From the NCBI RefSeq assembly GCF_005937185.1, contig NZ_VCNI01000002.1:124001-188000 (forward strand): 64,000 nt of DNA, in the 5' to 3' direction. The stretch comes from Flagellimonas algicola (GTDB taxonomy: Bacteria; Bacteroidota; Bacteroidia; Flavobacteriales; Flavobacteriaceae). Position numbers and translations under genes: made by a program. Of this stretch, positions 34,778 through 43,316 are shown piece after piece; positions within the stretch are counted from its first letter, which is position 1, and each line of letters starts with the position of its first letter. The notes under the pieces were generated by a model. The model made no database searches and was not told the origin of the DNA. It saw only the letters and a program-made list of their open reading frames with translations.

Positions 34778-35248
34778 ATGAGACTTTCTTTTATTCTTTT
34801 AGGAATTATTTTTATTGGAAGTTGTAAGGAACGAATCGAACATTCATTAGAAATTGAACCTGAGACAGAAATTTTCGAAATGTATCGTTGTCATATAAAC
34901 GATCTCACTAATCTAGATCATTCTGGGCTTATGTTACATTATGCAGACGAAGACAACCATGTCTTGTTCGGAGATGGAGAGTACTGGGGAAATTATAAGA
35001 CAGTCAGTGACATTTGGGAAAATTTTATTCAGGATACCAAAAAAATCCTAGAATGGAATACCTCAAATGAGTATGTGAATTTACTTTCTAAAAATTCCGC
35101 TTCCTATTTAATGGAGTATTATAGTGTTCGAATCAATAAATCAGGAGACACTTTAAAAGTGCGAGGAAGTGTGGGCTACGGACTGAAAAAACTAGATGGA
35201 AATTGGAAAATCGTGACAACGAATGTCTTTCATCATGAAGTCAGATAG
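34778..35248 (+). CDS. NTF2/SnoaL-like lipoprotein
   Basis: 156 residues. Lipoprotein signal (M-R-L-S-F-I-L-L-G-I-I-F-I-G-S-C, Cys16 as lipid site). Mature domain is NTF2-like: helix with Y-R-C-H-I-N-D-L, strand block L-M-L-H-Y-A-D-E-D-N-H-V-L-F-G-D-G-E-Y-W-G and closing L-D-G-N-W-K-I-V-T-T-N. Function unknown. A/T-rich single-gene unit between two related spacers. A GTG at 34751 would add 9 residues but spoils the signal peptide. Confidence 0.75.
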   Translation: MRLSFILLGIIFIGSCKERIEHSLEIEPETEIFEMYRCHINDLTNLDHSGLMLHYADEDNHVLFGDGEYWGNYKTVSDIWENFIQDTKKILEWNTSNEYVNLLSKNSASYLMEYYSVRINKSGDTLKVRGSVGYGLKKLDGNWKIVTTNVFHHEVR

Positions 35249-35258
35249 AAAAACGCAC

Positions 35259-35324
35259 AACAATAATGGCTGTAAATCATCCCAACGATAAATGTGTATG
35301 GAAGCATAGCCGAGACCGTTAGGC
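35259..35324 (+). repeat. Cassette spacer 2, attC-like imperfect dyad
   Basis: 66 bases from AACAATAATGGC to CCGTTAGGC. The end GTTAGGC (35318-35324) fits the integron core site GTTRRRY, and the arms AAC-N6-GGCTGT / AGCATAGCC-N6-GTT pair like the R and L boxes of an attC site. Clear sequence relation to spacer 1. Confidence 0.5.
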
Positions 35325-35342
35325 AGCATTAAATCAATAGCT

Positions 35343-35945
35343 ATGAATAAAAAACTTTTCCTCAAAAAGTGGATTTCCGTAAATACATTGGGATTTTTTA
35401 TTGGGTATCTCATTTATACACCTGTGGGACATGGAATAACCGGGAACCATACGCGTGACATGAATACAAATCAATTCATTGCCCATAGCGTCGCATTAGG
35501 TATTGTTGGACTGATATTATTTTTATTCCAGAAATCGGTACTTAAAAATTATTTTACAATATCTACAAGAAAGATTTTTCTGTTGATAATTGCTTTTATA
35601 AGCTTATTCTGGTTTGGATATTATCAAACTATTATTCCAGGTGGATTAGATTGGGATATCTTGTTTGGATTTTTGGTATTAGGCAGTGGGTTGTGGTTTA
35701 ATAAGATATCTTTTTCAAATAATAAATGGATATGGCTCATTGCAGTTTTGAGTTTTCCAATAGCAAGTTTTATAGGTGAGGTCATTCTATTTTTAATTTT
35801 CAACACATTTAATCTTGATATGAATATGCAAAATGCAATGAATGACATGATATTCTGGCTAACAGTAGGATTGACCACCGGAATTCTGGGAGGGTGGATT
35901 AGTGGCTTGATGCTTTATAAGTTGCTACCTGGGGTTGAAAATTAA
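35343..35945 (+). CDS. Hypothetical multi-pass membrane protein
   Basis: 200 residues with about six hydrophobic helices (near 14-27, 45-62, 75-95, 100-113, 123-146, 165-190). No known motif; one H-G-I-T-G-N-H stretch between helices 1 and 2. Very A/T-rich, same orientation as its neighbours, bounded by cassette-type spacers. Not recognised as any family. Confidence 0.65.
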   Translation: MNKKLFLKKWISVNTLGFFIGYLIYTPVGHGITGNHTRDMNTNQFIAHSVALGIVGLILFLFQKSVLKNYFTISTRKIFLLIIAFISLFWFGYYQTIIPGGLDWDILFGFLVLGSGLWFNKISFSNNKWIWLIAVLSFPIASFIGEVILFLIFNTFNLDMNMQNAMNDMIFWLTVGLTTGILGGWISGLMLYKLLPGVEN

Positions 35946-36006
35946 CGTTGCCAGAGAATAGCCAATACCGCCATCTGCAAGCACTTATAAATCCTGATCT
36001 CGAAAG

Positions 36007-36639
36007 ATGGAAAACAAAATAAACATTATAAATAAGTTAGCCTCTTCCCGCAATCGAAGAGACGAAGTTCCAAATCAAGAACTAGCCAAAGAAATTATAC
36101 TTGCACAGGACAAGAAGGCCATAAAAGAATTGGTTGACAATTTAACCAATACAAAAGCCATTCAAAACGATTGCATTAAAGTACTTTACGAAATTGGTGA
36201 ACAAGACCCAAAGCTGATTGCCAACTACATTGACGAATTTGTTTCGCATTTGGACAGTAAAAATAACCGACTTCAATGGGGAGCAATGACCGCACTTGGT
36301 ACCATAGCAAACGAAAAACCAAAAGAGATATACAACTATTTACCGACCATTCTTGAAGCTTCGGACAAAGGTTCTGTAATTAGCAAAGACCAGGCTGTAA
36401 ATATTTTGATTAAACTGTGCGCTATTGAAGAATATGAGGAAAACACCTTCCCTTTACTGTTGGAACAACTTTTGAAAAGCGCCACAAATCAACTCCCAAT
36501 GTATGCCGAAAGGGCAATGCCAATAATTAACGACCAAAACAAAGATCGGTTTGTAAAAACACTAACTTCAAGACTTGAGGATATTGAGAAAGAAACCAAA
36601 AGAAAACGCGTGGAAAAAGTGATCAAAAAATACTTATAA
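36007..36639 (+). CDS. HEAT/ARM-like repeat protein
   Basis: 210 residues, all helical and without signal peptide. Repeated helix pairs such as L-V-D-N-L-T-N-T-K-A-I-Q-N-D-C-I-K-V-L-Y-E-I and N-N-R-L-Q-W-G-A-M-T-A-L-G-T-I-A suggest HEAT-type repeats used for protein binding. Cytoplasmic; partner unknown. Another A/T-rich single-gene unit of the cassette-like run. Confidence 0.7.
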   Translation: MENKINIINKLASSRNRRDEVPNQELAKEIILAQDKKAIKELVDNLTNTKAIQNDCIKVLYEIGEQDPKLIANYIDEFVSHLDSKNNRLQWGAMTALGTIANEKPKEIYNYLPTILEASDKGSVISKDQAVNILIKLCAIEEYEENTFPLLLEQLLKSATNQLPMYAERAMPIINDQNKDRFVKTLTSRLEDIEKETKRKRVEKVIKKYL

Positions 36640-36660
36640 AATAAAATAGCGGCACAGAAA

Positions 36661-36727
36661 ATTGGCCATAATCTATACCGACAATCAGCGCACGGGGAAA
36701 TCACAGCAGAAATAGCTACGGCCAACT
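36661..36727 (+). repeat. Cassette spacer 4, imperfect dyad
   Basis: ATTGGCCATAATCTAT (36661-36676) pairs imperfectly with ATAGCTACGGCCAACT (36712-36727) around a 35-base centre. Same location logic as spacers 1 and 2 (after a stop codon, before the next start), but little direct sequence similarity. Confidence 0.35.
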
Positions 36728-36744
36728 GAACCAAATACCAAAAA

Positions 36745-37230
36745 ATGGAATTCATCCAACGTTCTTCCTTATCCATGTCTGAAAAACTTCAGCTTATGGC
36801 GTTGTGGAACATTGAATATCCAGAAAAACTAGGATACAAGTCCATTGCAGCATTTGAGGCGTACCTCGAAAATCTAAAAGATCCATCCCACATATTGTTG
36901 ATTGACGAGAACAAACGAATCAAGGGCTGGTATTTTGATTTTGAACGTGAGAATGAAAAGTGGTTTGCAATAATTTTGAACTCGGAGGTTCACGGAAAAG
37001 GCATTGGCACCAAAATTCTGGGGCTTGCCAAACAAAGGGAGAACGAATTGAACGGTTGGGTAATTGACCACAACAGGGACAAAAAGAAAAATGGAGAATC
37101 TTACCATTCCCCTTTAAATTTTTATCTTAAAAATGGCTTTGAAAAATTAGCCGCCAACAGGTTGGAATTGGACAATATATCCGCCGTAAAAATAAAATGG
37201 CCCCAACAAAAGCAAAAACCAAACAAATGA
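36745..37230 (+). CDS. GNAT-like acetyltransferase
   Basis: 161 residues. The acetyl-CoA-binding loop V-H-G-K-G-I-G-T-K-I-L follows a beta strand (W-F-A-I-I-L-N-S-E), and the C-terminal F-Y-L-K-N-G-F is the usual last GNAT element. An unusual Lys-rich insertion (D-H-N-R-D-K-K-K-N-G-E) precedes it. Substrate unknown. Last gene of the A/T-rich run. Confidence 0.78.
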   Translation: MEFIQRSSLSMSEKLQLMALWNIEYPEKLGYKSIAAFEAYLENLKDPSHILLIDENKRIKGWYFDFERENEKWFAIILNSEVHGKGIGTKILGLAKQRENELNGWVIDHNRDKKKNGESYHSPLNFYLKNGFEKLAANRLELDNISAVKIKWPQQKQKPNK

Positions 37231-37260
37231 TACTACAAATCATTAAATTAAAATCCAAAA

Positions 37261-37695
37261 ATGAAAACAAAAGAAATCATCCGAAACGGAGAGGGCAAAA
37301 ACTATAATTATTCCCAAGACCATTGTTTTGTTAAACTGGCTTCCAAACATACCCAGGGAGAACTTTGTTTTGTGGAGGATACCCTAAAACCTGGATTTTA
37401 TTTGCCCAGGCACCACCACAAAATCATGACTGAGGTATTTTATATTCTAGAAGGCGAAGTGGAGTTTGTTTTTGACGATGAGACCATTATGGCCAAGGCA
37501 GGTGACACCATTACCGCCCCACCCCATGTCTGGCATGCTGCCAAATGCGAAAAAGGAGGCAAAATGCTCACCATTTTTAAAAACGGGCGGTTTGATGAAT
37601 ACTTGGAAAGGTTATCCCAGATGTCAGACAGTGATTTTGCAGATGTCGAACTCATGAAAGCCGTTTCTGCCGAATACGATATTTACGAAAATTAA
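37261..37695 (+). CDS. Small cupin protein
   Basis: 144 residues, one cupin domain. Metal-site residues are visible in R-H-H-H-K-I-M-T-E-V-F-Y-I-L-E-G-E (three His then Glu) and, in the second motif, P-P-H-V-W-H. It would bind a metal and possibly a sugar or small acid; no enzyme activity can be assigned. Follows the GNAT gene by 30 bases, so may be co-transcribed. Confidence 0.82.
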   Translation: MKTKEIIRNGEGKNYNYSQDHCFVKLASKHTQGELCFVEDTLKPGFYLPRHHHKIMTEVFYILEGEVEFVFDDETIMAKAGDTITAPPHVWHAAKCEKGGKMLTIFKNGRFDEYLERLSQMSDSDFADVELMKAVSAEYDIYEN

Positions 37696-37762
37696 CTGCA
37701 AACCCTAGTGATGCTGTTATGAAGCGTGATCCAATAAAATCCACAGCGGCATTCTAAATAAT

Positions 37763-39625
37763 ATGCACAAGTTTTTGGTTTACATATTGCTTGCGATGAT
37801 TTCCGGGTGCTGTTTAGGACAAAAACCCAAAAAATCGGAAACCATTAAGGTCAATGGCACTGAAATCCACTATCAGGTTTATGGAAGTGGAGAGCCACTA
37901 CTACTACTCCATGGCTGGACGCAATCGTCCAAGTTTTGGTCCGATTACATTCCAAGCTATGCCAAGCATTTTGAAGTGCACGCACTAGATCTTCGCGGAC
38001 ATGGAAAATCCTCCCAGCTTAGTTCCGATTTCAGCATAAAAAAAGCGTCCAAGGATGTTTTGGCGCTTTTGGATGCGCTGAAAATCCAAAAAGTACATGC
38101 CATTGGATTAAGTTATGGAGGTTTGACGCTCTTGGAATTGGCCAGCTCACATCCGGATAGATTGGCATCGATGGTTTTGATTGGAGCTTCGCACCATTAT
38201 GATGGTAGAAATAACATGCCGGATACCACTTTCTCTTATGAAAACCTCCCACCTACATTCATTGAAGAACTGAACAGAACCCATTTCCGAGGAGAAAATC
38301 AGATTAAGGCCTTGTTTAATCCCAATCTTAACTATAGTATAGGATTAGAAGATGGAGATTTGAGAGGAATGAACATCAGGACTTTGGTCGTTCAAGGAGA
38401 TGGCGATGAAATCCTCGGCCTTGAACCTGCCCTTACCCTACATAAAAACCTGCCCCAATCTGAATTGTGGGTCGTCCCCAATACCGGACATATCCCAATA
38501 ACCGGTGCAAACCAGCAAGTTTTTCTAAGGAAGAGCCTTCAATTTCTGACCCAGGGTGAAAAAATTGCCACTGACCCTAAGTTTCTCCAGTTTCAGAACT
38601 TGTTTGATTCCAAAAACGAGGCGGAAATAGCATGCTATAGAATCCCAGCATTGATAACAGCACCCAATGGGGATTTGATTGCTGCCATAGACGAAAGAGT
38701 ACCATCCTGTGGCGATCTAAAATGGAGCAAGGATATCAATATCGTTATTAGACGTAGTACAGACAACGGGGATTCATGGACACAAATTGAAAGCGTGGTG
38801 GATTATCCCTTAGGGCAATCGGCTTCGGATCCATCCTTAATGGTGGACAAGGTGACCGGTTCAATTTTTATGTTCTTCAATTTTATGGATTTGGATAAGG
38901 AAAAAGATATCTATTATTTAAAATACATCAAGAGTACTGATAACGGTAAAACTTGGAGCTCCCATACGGACATCACTTCCCAGATTTCAAAATCGGCCTG
39001 GCATAACGATTTTAAGTTTATCACTTCCGGCCGAGGCATTCAAACCCGGAGTGGCAAACTTTTGCACACCCTGGTGAACTTGGAAAAAGGCCTTCATCTT
39101 TTTGGAAGCGACGACCACGGGAAAAGTTGGTATCTGATTGATACCCCCATTTCTCCTGGAGATGAATCCAAGGTAATGGAACTGGACGATGGTTCTTGGA
39201 TGGTCAATAGCCGTGTCAATGGCAAGGGCATTAGATATGTCCATACCTCTTCAGATAAAGGTAAAACTTGGACTTCTGTTGCAGATGCTACTTTGGTGGA
39301 TCCGGGTTGTAACGCAAGCATCATTAGATATAGCTCCAAGAAGGATGGGGACGACAAAAACAGATTGCTGTTTGCTCACGCCAACGACAAGGATGAGCGT
39401 AAAAATCTAACAGTGCACATCAGTTATGATGAGGGAAAGAGCTGGTCTAATGGGAAGACCATTTATGCTGGGAGTTCGGCCTACTCTTCGATGACCGTTT
39501 TGGACAATGGGGATATTGGCCTGTTCTTTGAAAAAGACGAATATCAGGAAAGTGTATTTACCCGCTTTTCTTTACATTGGTTAACCGACGGAAAAGATGG
39601 TTTAAATAAGTCTCAACAAAAATGA
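37763..39625 (+). CDS. Alpha/beta hydrolase fused to exo-sialidase
   Basis: 620-residue exported protein; signal peptide ends I-S-G-C-C, so probably a lipoprotein. Residues about 25-265: alpha/beta hydrolase with oxyanion H-G-W-T near 50, nucleophile elbow G-L-S-Y-G-G (Ser117), candidate Asp in G-D-G-D-E near 214 and His243 in T-G-H-I-P. Residues about 280-605: sialidase beta-propeller with the F/Y-R-I-P motif at 292-295 and five Asp-boxes (S-x-D-x-G-x-x-W) near 332, 391, 449, 497, 554; candidate nucleophile Tyr574. The pairing suggests removal of an O-acyl group and then of the sialic-acid-like sugar, as an esterase-sialidase pair would do. Substrates not shown. Confidence 0.88.
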   Translation: MHKFLVYILLAMISGCCLGQKPKKSETIKVNGTEIHYQVYGSGEPLLLLHGWTQSSKFWSDYIPSYAKHFEVHALDLRGHGKSSQLSSDFSIKKASKDVLALLDALKIQKVHAIGLSYGGLTLLELASSHPDRLASMVLIGASHHYDGRNNMPDTTFSYENLPPTFIEELNRTHFRGENQIKALFNPNLNYSIGLEDGDLRGMNIRTLVVQGDGDEILGLEPALTLHKNLPQSELWVVPNTGHIPITGANQQVFLRKSLQFLTQGEKIATDPKFLQFQNLFDSKNEAEIACYRIPALITAPNGDLIAAIDERVPSCGDLKWSKDINIVIRRSTDNGDSWTQIESVVDYPLGQSASDPSLMVDKVTGSIFMFFNFMDLDKEKDIYYLKYIKSTDNGKTWSSHTDITSQISKSAWHNDFKFITSGRGIQTRSGKLLHTLVNLEKGLHLFGSDDHGKSWYLIDTPISPGDESKVMELDDGSWMVNSRVNGKGIRYVHTSSDKGKTWTSVADATLVDPGCNASIIRYSSKKDGDDKNRLLFAHANDKDERKNLTVHISYDEGKSWSNGKTIYAGSSAYSSMTVLDNGDIGLFFEKDEYQESVFTRFSLHWLTDGKDGLNKSQQK

Positions 39626-39705
39626 TTCAGAATTCATATGATCAATAGCGTGATATCAATCCGGAACATAACCATGCTTGGTGCCTTTCAACCAAAACAG
39701 TTTAA

Positions 39706-41160
39706 ATGAAGTTACTGCAAACATTGCTCCTACTATTGCCCATTTCCATATGGAGTCAGTCGATAGCTGTAGATTCGTTGGATGCATATATATCCAAACT
39801 AGTTAATGAATATGATATACCTGGGCTTGCTATTGGTGTTATACACAAGGACTCGGTTATTTTCAAAAAGGGATATGGTTATACAAGTTTGGAGCAAGGT
39901 CTCGCTATAGATACCAAAACTGTTTTTCCTATTCTATCCTGTACCAAAGCATTTACAGCCGCGGGAGTGGGAATACTTGTGGACGAAGGTAAATTGAACT
40001 GGGACGATAAAGTAATCAAACATTTACCGGAATTTAAACTCAGTGACCCATGGATTACTAAAGAAATAAGAATAAGCGATCTATTGGCCCACAGATCTGG
40101 GTTAAGGGCATTTGATGGCGATTTACTATGGTACGGCACAAACCACACTACCCAAGAAGTTATTGAAAAAATACAGTACTACCCCATTAAAAGTTCTTTC
40201 CGATTGGATTTTAATTACAACAATGTCATGTATTTGGTTGCGGGAAGAATTATTGAAAAAGTCAGCGGATTGAGTTTAGATGAGTTTCTGAAAACCAAAA
40301 TCTTTGATGTACTTGGAATGCAAAGCAGCTCTGCCAAATACTCAGAATTGGTCAAAAGTTCAAAATATGTCCGACCACATATTGCGGACAAACCCATTGT
40401 ACCCGTGAGTTTGGACAATGCGGTCGCGGCAGGTGGTATTAATTCCTCCATTGAAGATATGTTGCTTTGGCTTCAAATGTGCCTTAATGAGGGGACATTG
40501 AGCAAGAAAGTGGTAATCTCCCAGAATAACTTTGAGACCATGACAAGCCCGAAAATACCCTTGGACAATCAAGGTGCCGGAAGCTATGGATTTGGATGGT
40601 ATATAGATTATGATGATTCGCAAAAAGTACTCTATCATGGGGGTGGAATGCCTGGGTATAAATCCATGGTAACCTTTTATCCGGAACATGGTATTGGTAT
40701 TGTAGTCCTAACCAATAAAATTACCATGATCAACGAAGGGTTGGTAACCATGATTTCCAGCTATCTCATACAACCAGAGCTAACGGATTGGTCCGAAAAT
40801 AGAAAGTACTTCACCTATTTCAATTATAGCTGGGATAATCCTCAAAGCATTCAGATTGCCCCCAATATTCCAACGGATTTCCAAAGATATGAAGGGTTGT
40901 ATGAAGACAAAGTGTATGGGCAAGCCCAAGTGAAAATGGTAAATTCAGATGCCATCCTTGAATTATTGCCAAGTAAGGACAACCTATCCGGCAAGCTTTA
41001 TTATCTAGACAAATTAAGGTTTAAGATAAAATTCAAGGATCCTTTTTTGCCCTTGGGAGAGGTGGTGTTTGAAATAGATGAAAATCTAAACATCATTGGG
41101 TTTAGGTTAGACGTGCCAAACGACGATTTTAATTTTGACAATTTGAACTTCTGGAAATAG
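39706..41160 (+). CDS. Serine hydrolase, class C beta-lactamase-like
   Basis: 484 residues with signal peptide (to I-W-S-Q). Penicillin-binding fold: S-C-T-K at 78-81 (S-x-x-K), F-N-Y-N-N (Y-x-N), and H-G-G-G-M-P-G (third motif). A ~110-residue C-terminal domain of the DUF3471 type follows. In Bacteroidota these are mostly D-amino-acid peptidases or esterases rather than true beta-lactamases. Plus strand, 80 bases after the sialidase fusion; possible shared transcription. Confidence 0.85.
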   Translation: MKLLQTLLLLLPISIWSQSIAVDSLDAYISKLVNEYDIPGLAIGVIHKDSVIFKKGYGYTSLEQGLAIDTKTVFPILSCTKAFTAAGVGILVDEGKLNWDDKVIKHLPEFKLSDPWITKEIRISDLLAHRSGLRAFDGDLLWYGTNHTTQEVIEKIQYYPIKSSFRLDFNYNNVMYLVAGRIIEKVSGLSLDEFLKTKIFDVLGMQSSSAKYSELVKSSKYVRPHIADKPIVPVSLDNAVAAGGINSSIEDMLLWLQMCLNEGTLSKKVVISQNNFETMTSPKIPLDNQGAGSYGFGWYIDYDDSQKVLYHGGGMPGYKSMVTFYPEHGIGIVVLTNKITMINEGLVTMISSYLIQPELTDWSENRKYFTYFNYSWDNPQSIQIAPNIPTDFQRYEGLYEDKVYGQAQVKMVNSDAILELLPSKDNLSGKLYYLDKLRFKIKFKDPFLPLGEVVFEIDENLNIIGFRLDVPNDDFNFDNLNFWK

Positions 41161-41300
41161 GGGCATTGAACATCCATCTCAATCCATATAAATGACTTAA
41201 AAGGAGGTACCATCAGAAGGCAATTATGTTAGTTATTGTACCTTTAAACCCAAGTTATGTCATTTGGTTTACCAACTGTATGCACAGAAATTTTTGATAC

Positions 41301-42065
41301 ATGAGTAAAGGAACCCCCGCTTGGTTGGATTATGCAAAAAACAAGATTCAACGAAGAATTCAGAAAATCCGATTGCTTTTTGGCGGTATCTATTTCTCCC
41401 TTTTCACCAAGACCTATAAAAATGCTGGGGTGGTACTGCATATTCCTTTTGACCTTACCGATTTTAAATTCCGAGGCCGTTTTGCCCTGGATTTATATGA
41501 AGAAGAAGAGGCCAAATACCTTTCAAAATACCTGTCACCAAACGCTAGAGTTCTTGAACTGGGTTCCTGTTTGGGCTATGTTTCTTGCCTTGTCAACAAC
41601 ATTCTTGCCCAAAAAGATCAACATGTGGCACTTGAGGCCAATCCCAATCTCATCCCATGGATTGAAAAAAATAGGGAAGCCAATGCGTGTCATTTTCATT
41701 TGGAAAATTCCATTATCTCTCCCAATGAGAGCAATATCTTCTATATCCATAAGCTAATTGTGGGCGGAAGCACCAAACGAGAAACTCCCGTAAAAACCGA
41801 GATCAAAGGTCTTACCATAACGCAGCTTAAAGAAAAATACAACATCGACTTTGACACTTTGGTCATGGATATAGAGGGTGGGGAACTGAGCCTACTACGC
41901 AATTTTAAACAGGAGATTGCAGCGTTTAAACACATCTTTTTTGAGATACACCCTTTTGCCGGAATCCTAACCCAAGAAGAAGCCCAGGAATGTGAGGGAA
42001 TTTTAAAAGAGATTGGTTTTAAGATGAAGATTAGGGACGGGCATTATCAAATTTGGGAAAAATAG
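41301..42065 (+). CDS. FkbM-family methyltransferase
   Basis: 254 residues. SAM site V-L-E-L-G-S-C-L-G-Y-V-S, acidic strand end H-V-A-L-E-A-N-P, and the FkbM signature L-V-M-D-I-E-G-G-E-L-S-L-L. This family O-methylates sugars and other secondary metabolites. No glycan-synthesis genes are next to it. N-terminus is basic and amphipathic; no signal peptide. Confidence 0.85.
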   Translation: MSKGTPAWLDYAKNKIQRRIQKIRLLFGGIYFSLFTKTYKNAGVVLHIPFDLTDFKFRGRFALDLYEEEEAKYLSKYLSPNARVLELGSCLGYVSCLVNNILAQKDQHVALEANPNLIPWIEKNREANACHFHLENSIISPNESNIFYIHKLIVGGSTKRETPVKTEIKGLTITQLKEKYNIDFDTLVMDIEGGELSLLRNFKQEIAAFKHIFFEIHPFAGILTQEEAQECEGILKEIGFKMKIRDGHYQIWEK

Positions 42066-42203
42066 CAAAAAACCAATGTGCTGTGGATTTCATCCCAGAT
42101 ACTTTTAAGTTATTTAACCGTCTTGTAACTTGCAAATCAGGCTATTTCCATCTTTTTTCTGAAAGTCTTTAACAGGATTCGATGCGGGATAGTTATATTT
42201 ATT

Positions 42204-42224
42204 TACTTTTGCGTAATCGATTAC
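42204..42224 (+). promoter_or_regulatory. Promoter -7 box with palindromic operator for the sugar-acid operon
   Basis: Perfect -7 box TACTTTTG at 42204-42211 followed one base later by the perfect 12-base palindrome GTAATCGATTAC (42213-42224), which covers the expected transcription start. Central CG palindromes of this type are typical operators of LacI-family repressors. 33 bases before the first gene's ATG. Confidence 0.72.
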
Positions 42225-42257
42225 ATTGTTATTATTTTGGTGTTATCCTAAAAGCAT

Positions 42258-43274
42258 ATGCATTACATAGTTTGTGAGAAACCTGGCCAATTTGCGCTAA
42301 AGGAAAAAAGCGTTCCCGTACGCAAGGAAAATGAAGCGCTGCTAAAAATTAAAAGTGTTGGAATTTGTGGCACTGATCTGCATGCGTACACAGGTAATCA
42401 AGCATTTTTCACCTATCCTAGAATTCTAGGTCATGAATTATGCGCAGAGGTGTTGGAAATTGGTGCGAATTCCAAGAACATAAAAGTTGGCGATAAAGTT
42501 GGCGTAATGCCCTATCTCAGTTGTGGCAGCTGCATAGCCTGTACCAATGATAAGAGCAATTGCTGTAGTAGCATTCACGTCCTTGGGGTACATACGGATG
42601 GTGGAATGCAAGAGCAAATTGTGGTTCCCTCAAATATTCTATTGCCTGTTGGAAATTTGACAGATGACGAAATAGCCATCATTGAGCCCTTGGCCATTGC
42701 CGCCCATGCTTTAAGAAGGGCACAGCTACGGCGTGGCGAAACCATCGCTGTAATGGGGTGTGGCCCCATAGGTATTGGAATTCTAAAGCAGGCCCAGATC
42801 ATGGGTGCAAAAGTGATTGCAATGGACATAAATGAAGGGCGACTCCAATACGTAAAGAACACCATTGGCTGCGATTATGCCATCAACGCCTCTCAAGATC
42901 CATTAGCAAAAATTCAGGCCATCACAAATGGAAATCTTTGCACCGCAGTGTTTGACGCCACAGGTGCTAAATTCCCTTTGGAAAACGGGCCAGAGTATAT
43001 GGCCCATGGAGGAAGGTTTGTTCTCGTGGGATTGTCCAACGGCGATCTTACTTACAATCATCCCAAAATTCATGCTAAGGAAGCTACCATCATGTGTAGT
43101 CGTAATGCCACCATGGAAGATTTTGAACAAGTGATCAACATAATGGGCCAATTCCCTACGGCGTCCTTTATCACTCATAAAGTCCCATATACTGAAATGA
43201 TTACCAACTTTGACCGTTGGTTAGATCCGGAATATGGCACTATTAAAGCTGTGGTACATTTTAACAATAAATGA
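42258..43274 (+). CDS. Zinc-type dehydrogenase, L-galactonate-5-dehydrogenase-like
   Basis: 338-residue medium-chain dehydrogenase. Catalytic zinc region G-I-C-G-T-D-L-H and G-H-E; structural zinc cysteines in C-G-S-C-I-A-C-T-N-D-K-S-N-C-C; nucleotide site M-G-C-G-P-I-G-I-G. The late motif C-S-R-N-A-T-M-E-D-F is very like the one I recall for E. coli LgoD (YjjN), which oxidises L-galactonate to D-tagaturonate with NAD+. The next two genes use exactly that product, which supports the assignment. An L-fuconate or other sugar acid remains possible. Confidence 0.8.
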   Translation: MHYIVCEKPGQFALKEKSVPVRKENEALLKIKSVGICGTDLHAYTGNQAFFTYPRILGHELCAEVLEIGANSKNIKVGDKVGVMPYLSCGSCIACTNDKSNCCSSIHVLGVHTDGGMQEQIVVPSNILLPVGNLTDDEIAIIEPLAIAAHALRRAQLRRGETIAVMGCGPIGIGILKQAQIMGAKVIAMDINEGRLQYVKNTIGCDYAINASQDPLAKIQAITNGNLCTAVFDATGAKFPLENGPEYMAHGGRFVLVGLSNGDLTYNHPKIHAKEATIMCSRNATMEDFEQVINIMGQFPTASFITHKVPYTEMITNFDRWLDPEYGTIKAVVHFNNK

Positions 43275-43316
43275 TTGTCCATTAGGAATACAGGACATTT
43301 CAAATAGAACAACATT

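Noticed and set aside
33545..37230. Classical integron with intI
   Set aside because: No tyrosine recombinase gene or attI-like site was seen in the window; only spacers resembling attC are claimed.
39706..41160. True beta-lactamase resistance gene
   Set aside because: Only the general S-x-x-K / Y-x-N fold motifs and a DUF3471-type tail are present; these proteins are usually peptidases or esterases.
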